DNA of 64,000 nucleotides from CAHJXF01 sp038254545 (GTDB lineage Bacteria; Pseudomonadota; Gammaproteobacteria; Burkholderiales; Burkholderiaceae_D): contig JBBSGB010000004.1 of the NCBI GenBank assembly GCA_038254545.1, positions 62,001 to 126,000 on the forward strand. Direction: 5' to 3'. This document shows, one piece after another, positions 43,947-52,500 of the stretch. The translations under genes and the position numbers were made by a program. The notes beneath the pieces were generated by a model that was not told the DNA's origin, searched no databases, and was given only the letters and a program-made list of their open reading frames with translations. Numbering within the stretch: position 1 is the stretch's first letter; every line of letters begins with the position of its first letter.

Positions 43947-44642
43947 ATGCACCACACCGTCGTCGTCGCCGATCAAGTCCTGAACCTGCTGGCCGAACGC
44001 GCCGCATATTGGCCCGAGCGACGCATGTTGCTGGTCGCCGACGCGCACTTCGGCAAGGCCGCGACCTTCCGCGCACGCGGTGTGCCGGTGCCGCATGGGA
44101 CCACCGCCGACAATCTCGCCCGCCTCGATGCTTTGATGACGCATTGGGACGTCGAGCGGATCGTGTTTCTCGGCGACTTCCTGCACGCGCGCGAAGCGCA
44201 GGCGAGGCCGACCATAGCCGCGCTCGCGCATTGGCGCGCCCGACATGCGCACGTCGCGATGACGCTGGTGCGCGGCAATCACGACGCGCATGCTGGCGAC
44301 CCGCCTGCGCACCTGAAGATCGACGTGGTCGATGAATCCTGGACGATCGGCCCGTTCTCGATGCGCCATTACCCCCAGCCTTGCGAGCGCGGCTATGTGC
44401 TGGCGGGGCATCTGCATCCCGGCTACCGGGTCACCGGGCGCGCGGGCGATGGCTTGCGCCTGCCTTGCTTCTGGTTCGGCTGCGAAGCGGGTTCGCGCGT
44501 CGGCGTGTTACCGGCCTTTGGCGCATTCACCGGCACGTGGATCGTCGACGCATTGCCTGACGATCGTGTATTTGTGGTCGCGCCCGATGCGGTCCACGCG
44601 ATCGATCGCCGGCGCGTCCGGATTGTCGGCTCGATCGCTTGA
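43947..44642 (+). CDS. pdeM: Ligase-associated DNA damage response endonuclease PdeM
   Basis: 231 aa calcineurin-like metallophosphoesterase. The five motif blocks are visible: VADAHFGK, LGDFLHAR, VRGNHD, the HYPQP region and GHLHPG. This matches the PdeM family found with ATP-dependent ligase, exonuclease and Lhr-type helicase. It starts 34 bp after the GFA gene. The stop overlaps the next start (TTGA). Confidence 0.92.
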   Translation: MHHTVVVADQVLNLLAERAAYWPERRMLLVADAHFGKAATFRARGVPVPHGTTADNLARLDALMTHWDVERIVFLGDFLHAREAQARPTIAALAHWRARHAHVAMTLVRGNHDAHAGDPPAHLKIDVVDESWTIGPFSMRHYPQPCERGYVLAGHLHPGYRVTGRAGDGLRLPCFWFGCEAGSRVGVLPAFGAFTGTWIVDALPDDRVFVVAPDAVHAIDRRRVRIVGSIA

Positions 44643-45082
44643 GTACGAAGAAGCCCGCTGCATCATCCGAAGCCACGCACGACGCCGGTGCGATCCGGCT
44701 CGACAAGTGGCTGTGGGCCGTGCGCTTCTATCGCACCCGCAGTGCCGCGGCAGCGGCGATCGATGCGGGTCAGGTGAGGGTCAACGAACAGCGTGTCAAG
44801 CCGGCCAAGGCGCTGCATGTGGATGACCTCGTGACGATGCGCATCGGTGGCATCGAGCGCGAAGTGCGCGTACGCATTCTTGCCGACGTGCGCGTTGCAG
44901 CGCCCATTGCGCAGACGCGCTATGCGGAAACCGACGTGAGTCTCGCCGCGCGCGAGGCTGCCGAAGCGCGGCGACGACTGGAGCGCGAGCCCGCTCATGC
45001 GCGCAAGGGCAGGCCCACGAAGCGGGACCGGCGAGAGCTAGCGACTTTCGTGGAGCGGACGCACGACGACGATCGGTTTTGA
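44639..45082 (+). CDS. hslR: S4-domain RNA-binding protein, Hsp15 (HslR)-like
   Basis: 147 aa. An S4 domain, IRLDKWLWAVRFYRTRSAAAAAIDAG with VRVNEQRVKPAKALHVDDLVTM, matches Hsp15, which rescues 50S subunits carrying nascent chains. A basic, Arg/Lys/Glu-rich C-terminal tail follows (HARKGRPTKRDRREL). The start is TTG at 44639, overlapping the pdeM stop. Last gene of the unit. Confidence 0.9.
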   Translation: MSTKKPAASSEATHDAGAIRLDKWLWAVRFYRTRSAAAAAIDAGQVRVNEQRVKPAKALHVDDLVTMRIGGIEREVRVRILADVRVAAPIAQTRYAETDVSLAAREAAEARRRLEREPAHARKGRPTKRDRRELATFVERTHDDDRF

Positions 45083-45150
45083 AATCCGCGCGAGTGACGA
45101 TGGGTGTGCCGCATAAGGTAACCGTCACGGCACGAATCGCGTGACAAAAA

Positions 45151-45164
45151 AGCACGACCGTGCT
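45151..45164. promoter_or_regulatory. Candidate TetR operator
   Basis: AGCACG-AC-CGTGCT is a perfect dyad with a two-base centre, 55 bp upstream of the TetR start. A second inverted pair, GTCACG/CGTGAC, lies just before it (45124-45145). This is a typical size and position for TetR autoregulation. Confidence 0.55.
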
Positions 45165-45219
45165 AATTTGCGCGCTGACCTTCCGGCGCACCCGCGCCGA
45201 GTCCCGACCTCCGCTCGCC

Positions 45220-45927
45220 ATGCGCAAAGGCCTGCAAACCCGCACCGCCATCCTCGAAGCCGCGCTCGACCTCGCCAGCCGCGATGGGCTCGAAGGCCTG
45301 ACCATCGGCCTCTTGGCCGATCGCATGCAGATGTCGAAAAGCGGCGTGTTCGCGCATTTCGGCTCGCGCGAAGACCTGCAGATCGCGGTCATCCAGGAAT
45401 ATCACCGGCGCTTCGAGGAAGAAGTTTTCTTCCCGAGCCTGAAGGAAGCGCGCGGGCTGCCGCGACTGTCGGCGATGTTCTCGCGCTGGGTCACGCGCCA
45501 CACGCGCGAGATCGACAGCGGCTGCATGTACATCAGCGGCGCGGTCGAGTACGACGACAGGCCCGGCCCGATTCGCGACGAGCTGTTGTCGATGGTGATC
45601 GCGTGGCAGAAAGCCTTGATGCGCGCCGCCAGGCAGGCGGTCAAGGAAGGCCATCTCGTGTCGGGCACCGACTGCGAACAATTGATCTTCGAGATGCGCG
45701 CGATGGTTCTCGCGCTTCATCACGATGCGCGCTTCCTCGGTGACACGCACGCGGTCGAGCGCATCGAGCGCGGCTATGCGCGTTTGATCGACAGCTATCG
45801 CGCCAAGCCGTCGAAGGCCGCGAGGTCATCGTCACCGAAGTCATCGTCAGTGAAGCCTGCGTCCGCGAAGTCGTCCCCTCTGCGGCTCGCCGCAAAATCG
45901 CCTGGGTCGTCCGCCACCTCACGCTGA
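45220..45927 (+). CDS. TetR/AcrR-family regulator of the first acyl-CoA operon
   Basis: 235 aa from the ATG at 45220 (MRKGLQTRTAILEAAL). N-terminal helix-turn-helix LTIGLLADRMQMSKSGVFAHFGSREDL, then a ligand-binding helical domain (DSGCMYISGAVEYDD). The C-terminal 40 residues are Ser/Lys/Ala/Pro-rich and probably disordered. A longer in-frame start at 45160 would cover the dyad at 45151-45164. Likely controls the beta-oxidation genes that begin 64 bp downstream; acyl-CoA is the probable ligand. Confidence 0.9.
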   Translation: MRKGLQTRTAILEAALDLASRDGLEGLTIGLLADRMQMSKSGVFAHFGSREDLQIAVIQEYHRRFEEEVFFPSLKEARGLPRLSAMFSRWVTRHTREIDSGCMYISGAVEYDDRPGPIRDELLSMVIAWQKALMRAARQAVKEGHLVSGTDCEQLIFEMRAMVLALHHDARFLGDTHAVERIERGYARLIDSYRAKPSKAARSSSPKSSSVKPASAKSSPLRLAAKSPGSSATSR

Positions 45928-45991
45928 TCGCAGCCTTCTTCCCGAAACCTCCGCGCAGCACACTCGCGCTCACCGAACGTCAGGAGTTTTC

Positions 45992-47791
45992 ATGCCCGCC
46001 ATCTACAACCCGCCGCTGCGCGACATGCGCTTCGTGATGCACGAAGTGCTGGCCGTCACGCCCGCGTTGAAGGAAATCCCCGCGCATGCGGACATCGATG
46101 CCGACACCATCGATCAGGTGCTCGAGCAAGCCGGCAAGTTCTGCGCGGAAGTACTGCTGCCGCTGAATCTCTCGGGCGACCAGGAAGGCTGCCACTTCGA
46201 TGCGAGCACGCACGTCGTGACCGTGCCCAAGGGTTTCAAGGAAGCCTATCGCCAGTATTGCGAGGGCGGCTGGCCGTCGCTGTCTGGCGATCCCGCGTTC
46301 GGCGGGCAAGGCCTGCCGCATCTGCTCGAGATCGCGTTCTCGGAGATGAAGTACGCAACCAATCAGGCGTGGACCATGTACCCGTCGCTCGCGCACGGCG
46401 TCTACAACTGTCTGCACGTGCACGGCACCGACGAGCAGAAGCAACTCTATCTGCCCAAGATCGGATCGGGGGAATGGCTGGGCACGATGTGCCTGACCGA
46501 ATCGCATTGCGGCACCGACCTCGGCATGCTGCGGACCAAGGCCGAACCGCAAGCAGACGGCAGCTACAAGCTGATTGGCAACAAGATCTTCATCTCGTCG
46601 GGCGAGCACGACATGAGCGAGAACATCGTGCACATGGTGCTGGCGCGCCTGCCCGATGCGCCACAGGGTTCGAAAGGCATCTCGCTGTTCATCGTGCCGA
46701 AATTCCTTCCCGAGGGCACCGGCGAGAATGCCACCGCGGGCGCGCGCAATCCGATCTTCTGCGGCGCGATCGAACACAAGATGGGCATACACGGCAACGC
46801 GACCTGCCAGCTCAACCTCGACGGCGCGACCGGCTCGATGGTGAGCGCGCCCAACAAGGGACTGGCCGCGATGTTCGTGATGATGAACGGCGCGCGCCTC
46901 GCGGTCGGCGTGCAGGGTCTCGGACTGACCGAAATCGCCTATCAGAACGCAGCGGCCTACGCGAAGGACCGCATCCAGGGCCGCTCGCTGTCGGGGCCCA
47001 AGTCACCGGACCAGCCGGCCGACCCGATCATCGTGCATCCCGACGTGCGCAAGATGCTGCTGACCGCGCGCGCGTATGCCGAAGGCGGTCGCGCCTTCGC
47101 GATGTGGGTCGCTCTCCAAAGCGATCTGCTGTCGCACCCGGACGAAGAGATCCGCAAGGACGCCGACGACATGATGGCGTTGATGACGCCCATCGTGAAA
47201 GCCTTCATGACCGACAACGGCTTCTTCGCCGCATCGGGCTGCATGCAGGTGTTCGGCGGGCACGGCTACATCGCCGAATGGGGCGTCGAGCAGATGGTGC
47301 GCGATGCGCGCATCAACATGATCTACGAAGGCACCAACACCATCCAAGCGCTCGATCTTCTGGGACGCAAGATCCTGATGGACAACGGCGCGAAGATGAA
47401 GAAATTCGGCAAGATGGTGCAGGACTTCGTCGAGGCCGAAGGCACCAACGAAGCGATGGCCGAGTTCGTCAACCCGCTCGCCGACATCGGCGACAAGGTC
47501 ACCAAGCTGACGATGGAACTGGGCATGAAGGCCTTCCAGAATCGCGAGGAAGTCGGCGCGGCCGCGGTGGATTATCTGCGCGTCGCGGGGCACCTGATCT
47601 ACGCGTATTTCTGGGCGCGCATGGCCAAGATCGCGTTGGAGAAGGAGAGCAGCGGCGATCCATTTTACAAGGCCAAGCTGGCCACCGCGCGCTTCTACTT
47701 CGCGAAGCTCTTGCCCGAGACGGCGGCGGCGATCCGCAGCGCGCGCGCGGGCGCGAAGTCGCTGATGGAGATGAAAGCCGAATTGTTCTGA
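45992..47791 (+). CDS. Acyl-CoA dehydrogenase (large, DmdC/FadE-like)
   Basis: 599 aa FAD-dependent dehydrogenase, longer than the classic 380-aa type because of extra N- and C-terminal regions, as in DmdC and related enzymes. Visible: MPAIYNPPLRDMRFVMHEV start, CLTESHCGTDLGMLRTKAEP (FAD-binding region), KIFISSGEHDMSENIVHMVLAR, the MIYEGTNTIQALDLLGRK C-terminal motif and a terminal helical domain. AGGAG before the ATG. Catalyses the first step of beta-oxidation; chain length is not predictable. Confidence 0.95.
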   Translation: MPAIYNPPLRDMRFVMHEVLAVTPALKEIPAHADIDADTIDQVLEQAGKFCAEVLLPLNLSGDQEGCHFDASTHVVTVPKGFKEAYRQYCEGGWPSLSGDPAFGGQGLPHLLEIAFSEMKYATNQAWTMYPSLAHGVYNCLHVHGTDEQKQLYLPKIGSGEWLGTMCLTESHCGTDLGMLRTKAEPQADGSYKLIGNKIFISSGEHDMSENIVHMVLARLPDAPQGSKGISLFIVPKFLPEGTGENATAGARNPIFCGAIEHKMGIHGNATCQLNLDGATGSMVSAPNKGLAAMFVMMNGARLAVGVQGLGLTEIAYQNAAAYAKDRIQGRSLSGPKSPDQPADPIIVHPDVRKMLLTARAYAEGGRAFAMWVALQSDLLSHPDEEIRKDADDMMALMTPIVKAFMTDNGFFAASGCMQVFGGHGYIAEWGVEQMVRDARINMIYEGTNTIQALDLLGRKILMDNGAKMKKFGKMVQDFVEAEGTNEAMAEFVNPLADIGDKVTKLTMELGMKAFQNREEVGAAAVDYLRVAGHLIYAYFWARMAKIALEKESSGDPFYKAKLATARFYFAKLLPETAAAIRSARAGAKSLMEMKAELF

Positions 47792-47804
47792 TCGACCAGC
47801 ACAC

Positions 47805-50213
47805 ATGACCAATTTCATCGTCAGGAAAGTCGCCGTCCTCGGCGCCGGCGTGATGGGCGCCCAGATCGCCGCGCATTGCGTGAACGCGCGTGTGCCGGTG
47901 GTGTTGTTCGACCTGCCTTCGAAGACCGGTGACAAGAACGGCATCGCCAAGAAGGCCGTCGAGCAGTTGAAGAAGCAGAGCCCCGTCCCGCTCGGTCACG
48001 CGTCCAACGCGGCGCTGATCGCGGTCGCGAACTACGACGACGATCTCGAGACGCTGCGCTCGTGCGACCTCGTGATCGAAGCGATCGCCGAACGCCTCGA
48101 CTGGAAGCACGATCTGTACGCGAGCGTCGCGCCGTTCATCGCGCCGCAGGCGATCTTCGCGTCGAACACGTCAGGGTTATCGATCACGTCGCTCACCGAA
48201 GGCATGCCCGCCGCGTTGAAGCGACGCTTTTGCGGTGTGCACTTCTTCAATCCGCCGCGCTACATGCATCTGGTCGAATTGATCGGAACGGCCGATACAC
48301 GGCCGGACATCCTCGACCGCCTCGAAACCTTCCTCACGACCACGCTCGGCAAGGGGGTGGTGCGCGCCAAGGACACGCCGAACTTCATCGCTAATCGCGT
48401 GGGCATCTTCTCGATGCTCGCGACCATGGTCGAGGCCGACAAGTACGGCCTTTCATTCGACGTCGTCGACGACCTCACTGGCGCGAAGATGGGTCGCGCG
48501 AAGTCGGGCACGTTTCGCACGGCTGACGTCGTCGGACTCGACACCATGGGGCACGTCGTCAAGACCATGCAGGATCATCTGCAGGACGATCCATTCGCAG
48601 CGGTCTATGCGACGCCGCCTGCGCTCGCATCGCTGGTCGAGAAGGGAACACTCGGACAGAAAACCGGCGCGGGCTTCTACAAGAAGGTCGGTCGCGACAT
48701 CCTGCGGCTGGATGCGAAGACCGGCGAGTACGTAGCGAGCGGCGCAAAGGCCGACGAGACAGTCGCGCGGATTCTCAAGAAGCCGCCGGCCGAACGCCTC
48801 AAGCTGCTGCGTGAATCTAAATCGCCGCAGGCGCAATTTTTGTGGGCGATCCTGCGCGACAGCTTTCACTACATCGCCGTGCATCTCGCGGAGATTGCCG
48901 ACAACGCGCGTGAGATCGACTTCGCGATGCGCTGGGGCTTCGGGCAGAAGCAGGGCCCGTTCGAATTGTGGCAATCGGCCGGCTGGAAGGACGTGGCCGC
49001 GTGGGTCAAGGACGATATCGACAACGGTCGTGCTCTGTCGGCCGCGCCTCTGCCCGATTGGGTCTTCGAAGGTCCGGTCGCGGAGCGCGGGGGCGTTCAT
49101 CAGCCTGAAGGCTCGTATTCACCCAAGGTCAACGCGTTTGTCCCACGTTCGACACTGCCGGTCTATGAACGTCAGATCTATCGCGCGTCCCTGATCGCCG
49201 ATGCGCCTGCCGCGACGGGCAAGACCATCGAGGAAGACGATTCGGCGCGCATCTGGATACTCGATCGCGTGGGCCTGGACGATGTCGTGATCCTCTCGTT
49301 CAAAACCAAGGGGGGCGTGATCGCCCCGGGCGTGATCGCGGCTCTGGGCAAGGCGATCGCACTGGCCGAGTCCGAATACAAGGGCCTCGTGCTATGGAGC
49401 CCCGGCCAGTTGCGCGACGAGCCGTTCTCGTACGGCGCCGACCTGCAGGCGATGCTGCCGGTGTTCATGGCGGGCGGCGTGGCGGCGATCGGGCCCGAGG
49501 AGAAGAAGCTGCAGGACGCGATGCTCGGGATCCGCTACGCCCAGGTGCCCACCGTGGCCGCGGTGGGCGGCGTGGCACTCGGTGGCGGTTGCGAAATCGC
49601 GATGTATTGCGCAAAGCGGGTCGCGAGTATCGAGACCTACATGGGCCTGGTCGAAGTCGGCGTCGGCCTTCTGCCCGGCGGCGGTGGCCTCACCTACGGT
49701 GTGCGGCGCGCCGCCGAGGAACACGCGGCCGCACCCGACAGTTCCCTGCTCGACTACGTGAAGAAATACTTCACCAACGCGGCGACGGCGGCAGTGTCGA
49801 AGTCGGCGCTCGAAGCCAGGCAGATGGGCTATCTGCTTGAGTCCGACCCCGTCGTCTTCAACCCGCACGAGCTGCTCGCATCCGCGATCCGCGAAGCGCA
49901 GGCCATGCACGCGGCCAACTACCGTCCGCCGATGAAGACCGCCTTTCCCGTTGTCGGCCGTAGCGGCATCGCGACCATCACCGGTCAATTGATCAACATG
50001 CGCGACGGCGGCTTCATCTCTGCGCACGACTTCCACATCGGCCGCACCATCGCCGAGATCATGTGCGGGGGCGATGTCGAAGGCGGTTCGCTGGTCGATG
50101 AGGATTGGGTGATGGCGATGGAGCGCAAGGGTTTCATGGGCCTGCTCGCACACCCGAAGTCGCAGGAACGCGTCATGGGAATGATGCAGACCGGCAAGCC
50201 GGTGCGGAACTGA
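47805..50213 (+). CDS. 3-hydroxyacyl-CoA dehydrogenase / enoyl-CoA hydratase fusion
   Basis: 802 aa two-function beta-oxidation enzyme. The NAD-binding dehydrogenase module comes first (VAVLGAGVMGAQIAAHC, FCGVHFFNPPRYMHLVELI, KDTPNFIANRVG). The hydratase/isomerase fold is C-terminal (VAAVGGVALGGGCEIAMYC, GLVEVGVGLLPGGGGLT). This order is the reverse of FadB. It starts 13 bases after the dehydrogenase gene. With the thiolase downstream it completes the cycle. Confidence 0.95.
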   Translation: MTNFIVRKVAVLGAGVMGAQIAAHCVNARVPVVLFDLPSKTGDKNGIAKKAVEQLKKQSPVPLGHASNAALIAVANYDDDLETLRSCDLVIEAIAERLDWKHDLYASVAPFIAPQAIFASNTSGLSITSLTEGMPAALKRRFCGVHFFNPPRYMHLVELIGTADTRPDILDRLETFLTTTLGKGVVRAKDTPNFIANRVGIFSMLATMVEADKYGLSFDVVDDLTGAKMGRAKSGTFRTADVVGLDTMGHVVKTMQDHLQDDPFAAVYATPPALASLVEKGTLGQKTGAGFYKKVGRDILRLDAKTGEYVASGAKADETVARILKKPPAERLKLLRESKSPQAQFLWAILRDSFHYIAVHLAEIADNAREIDFAMRWGFGQKQGPFELWQSAGWKDVAAWVKDDIDNGRALSAAPLPDWVFEGPVAERGGVHQPEGSYSPKVNAFVPRSTLPVYERQIYRASLIADAPAATGKTIEEDDSARIWILDRVGLDDVVILSFKTKGGVIAPGVIAALGKAIALAESEYKGLVLWSPGQLRDEPFSYGADLQAMLPVFMAGGVAAIGPEEKKLQDAMLGIRYAQVPTVAAVGGVALGGGCEIAMYCAKRVASIETYMGLVEVGVGLLPGGGGLTYGVRRAAEEHAAAPDSSLLDYVKKYFTNAATAAVSKSALEARQMGYLLESDPVVFNPHELLASAIREAQAMHAANYRPPMKTAFPVVGRSGIATITGQLINMRDGGFISAHDFHIGRTIAEIMCGGDVEGGSLVDEDWVMAMERKGFMGLLAHPKSQERVMGMMQTGKPVRN

Positions 50214-50240
50214 GCGTCGCATTTGGCGAGAGCGATCACG

Positions 50241-50669
50241 ATGCCCGATCTCCTCACCCACGGCCGCGCGGTCCTCGCATCGCAGCCCTTCTCGGTGCTG
50301 CTGGGCACCGAGTTGACCGCGATGAGTGCCGATGAAGTGGTGCTCGAATTGCCGCTTGCCGATCGTTTGAAGCAGCAGTTCGGCTTCGCACACGGCGGCG
50401 TGCTCAGCTATCTCGCCGACAACGCGCTCACCTATGCAGGCGGGGTGGCGCTGGGGTCCGGCGTGGTGACCGTCGAGATGAAGATCAACTATCTGCGACC
50501 CGCGATCGGCGACCGGCTGATCGCACGCTCATCGGTCGTTTCGGCCAGCCAGAACTTTGCCGTCACACGCTGCGAGGTGTTCGCGGTTCGCGATGGCAAG
50601 GAGTCGCTGTGTGCAGCCGCACAGGGGACGATTGCGCGGCTGCCCAATCAATCCAGAGAAAATTCATGA
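50241..50669 (+). CDS. PaaI-type hotdog thioesterase
   Basis: 142 aa. The hotdog fold motif QFGFAHGGVLSYLADNA and VEMKINYLRP are typical of PaaI-like acyl-CoA thioesterases. An alternative TTG start lies at 50223; the ATG at 50241 with GAGAG upstream is preferred. Overlaps the thiolase ATG by four bases. Probably releases acids from dead-end or toxic CoA esters. Confidence 0.88.
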   Translation: MPDLLTHGRAVLASQPFSVLLGTELTAMSADEVVLELPLADRLKQQFGFAHGGVLSYLADNALTYAGGVALGSGVVTVEMKINYLRPAIGDRLIARSSVVSASQNFAVTRCEVFAVRDGKESLCAAAQGTIARLPNQSRENS

Positions 50670-51862
50670 GCAAGCAACTCCAGGACGCCTATGTCGTCGC
50701 CGCAACCCGCACCCCCATCGGCAAGGCGCCGCGCGGAATGTTCCGCAATACGCGGCCCGATGACCTGCTGATTCGCGCGATGCAATCGGCGCTCGTGCAG
50801 GTCCCTGCGCTCGACGCGAAAATGATCGAGGACGCGATCGTCGGCTGCTCGTTTCCCGAGGGCGAGCAGGGGCTGAACATGGCACGCATGGCGGTGCTGA
50901 TGGCGGGCTTGCCGAAAAGCGTCGGCGGTGCGACCGTCAATCGCTATTGCGCATCGGGCCTCACGGCCCTTGCGATTGCGGCCGACCGCATCCGCGTGGG
51001 CGAGGCCGACGCGATGATCGCGGCCGGCGCCGAGTCGATGAGCATGATTCCGATGATGGGTCACTGGCCATCGATCAATGCGATCGCGGTCCGGGACGAA
51101 AACATCGGCATGGCTTACGGCATGGGCCTCACCGCCGAGAAGGTCGCGACGCAATGGAAGGTCTCGCGCGAAGACCAGGATGCGTTCGCGCTGGCCTCGC
51201 ACCAAAAGGCGATCGCGGGTCAGGCCGCGGGGGAGTTCAAGGACGAGACCACGGCTGTCGACGTGATCGAACGCTCGCCCGACCTCGCGTCGCAGGTGGT
51301 CGATGTGAAGACGCGCACCGTCGATACCGACGAAGGCGCGCGCGCCGATACCAGTCTCGAAGTCCTCGCGAAATTGCGACCGGTGTTCGCGGCCAAGGGC
51401 AGCGTGACCGCGGGCAACAGCTCGCAGACGTCCGACGGCGCGGGCGCATTGATCGTCGTCTCCGAAAAAATCCTGAAGCAGTTCGACCTGCAACCGCTCT
51501 CACGTTTCGTCTCGTTCGCGATTCGCGGCGTGCCGCCCGAGATCATGGGCATCGGTCCGAAGGAAGCGATCCCCGCGGCGCTGAAGAATGCGGGCCTTGC
51601 GCAACAGGACATGGACTGGATCGAGCTGAACGAAGCGTTCGCTGCGCAAGCGCTCGCGGTGATGCGCGACCTCGATCTCGATCCGGCCAAGGTCAATCCG
51701 ATCGGCGGCGCAATCGCACTCGGCCACCCGCTAGGTGCGACCGGCGCGATCCGCTCGGCCACGGTCGTGCATGCGCTGCGCCGTCGGCAGTTGAAGTACG
51801 GCATGGTCACGATGTGCGTGGGGACGGGGATGGGTGCGGCGGGAATATTCGAGCGGATGTGA
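50666..51862 (+). CDS. Acetyl-CoA C-acyltransferase (3-ketoacyl-CoA thiolase)
   Basis: 398 aa. Thiolase motifs are complete: acyl-accepting Cys in NRYCASGLTA, NEAFAAQALA, GGAIALGHPLGATGA with catalytic His, and the second Cys in CVGTGMGAAG. Performs the last step of the cycle. The ATG at 50666 overlaps the thioesterase stop. Biosynthetic acetoacetyl-CoA thiolase is the alternative, but context favours degradation. Confidence 0.95.
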   Translation: MSKQLQDAYVVAATRTPIGKAPRGMFRNTRPDDLLIRAMQSALVQVPALDAKMIEDAIVGCSFPEGEQGLNMARMAVLMAGLPKSVGGATVNRYCASGLTALAIAADRIRVGEADAMIAAGAESMSMIPMMGHWPSINAIAVRDENIGMAYGMGLTAEKVATQWKVSREDQDAFALASHQKAIAGQAAGEFKDETTAVDVIERSPDLASQVVDVKTRTVDTDEGARADTSLEVLAKLRPVFAAKGSVTAGNSSQTSDGAGALIVVSEKILKQFDLQPLSRFVSFAIRGVPPEIMGIGPKEAIPAALKNAGLAQQDMDWIELNEAFAAQALAVMRDLDLDPAKVNPIGGAIALGHPLGATGAIRSATVVHALRRRQLKYGMVTMCVGTGMGAAGIFERM

Positions 51863-51880
51863 AGCAGCAGGGAGAACGCA

Positions 51881-52468
51881 ATGACCACACACGTCCCGTA
51901 TGCCGGCCACGAGCCGCGCATCGCGCCGCTGGAGCCGCCGTTCGAAGGCGAACTCGACGCGCTGCTCGCGAAGATGACGCCGCCGGGCGCGCCCAACGTG
52001 CTCGCCCTCTTTCGCACGATCGCCAAGAACCCGAAGCTCGCCGAACGCATGATGGCCACTGGCGGGCACTTTCTGGGCAAGGGTTCGTCACTGACTATGC
52101 GCGATCGCGAGATCGTGATCGATCGCACCTGCGCGCGCTGCGGCGCCGAATACGAATGGGGCGTGCACGTGGCGGCATTCGCCAAACCCGCCGGTCTCAG
52201 CGATGCGGAGGTGCGTGCGACCGTGACCTGGCCGCCTTCCGATGCGTGGGCGCCGAACGAAGCCGCCCTGATCGCGATGGTCGATGCCTTGCACGAGAAT
52301 TCGACTGTCGACGACGCGATCTGGGCCGAGCTCGCGCGTCACTACGATGAAGCGCAACTGATCGAGCTGGTGATGCTGACTGGCTGGTATCACGCGATCT
52401 CGTTTGTCTGCAACGCGCTGCGCGTGCCGCTCGAGAGCTGGCAGGCACGCTTGCCGAAGGCGCTCTGA
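51881..52468 (+). CDS. Carboxymuconolactone decarboxylase (CMD) family protein
   Basis: 195 aa all-helical protein with the CMD/AhpD-like motif RTCARCGAEYEWGVHVAAF (Cys-X2-Cys then His) and a distal ELVMLTGWYHAISF. The cysteine pair suggests an AhpD-like antioxidant or peroxidase-linked function rather than true decarboxylation. GGGAG upstream. It follows the thiolase by 18 bases and is presumably cotranscribed. Confidence 0.88.
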   Translation: MTTHVPYAGHEPRIAPLEPPFEGELDALLAKMTPPGAPNVLALFRTIAKNPKLAERMMATGGHFLGKGSSLTMRDREIVIDRTCARCGAEYEWGVHVAAFAKPAGLSDAEVRATVTWPPSDAWAPNEAALIAMVDALHENSTVDDAIWAELARHYDEAQLIELVMLTGWYHAISFVCNALRVPLESWQARLPKAL

Positions 52469-52500
52469 GTGGAGTGGCCGCGGTCAAAAAGGAGATGACG

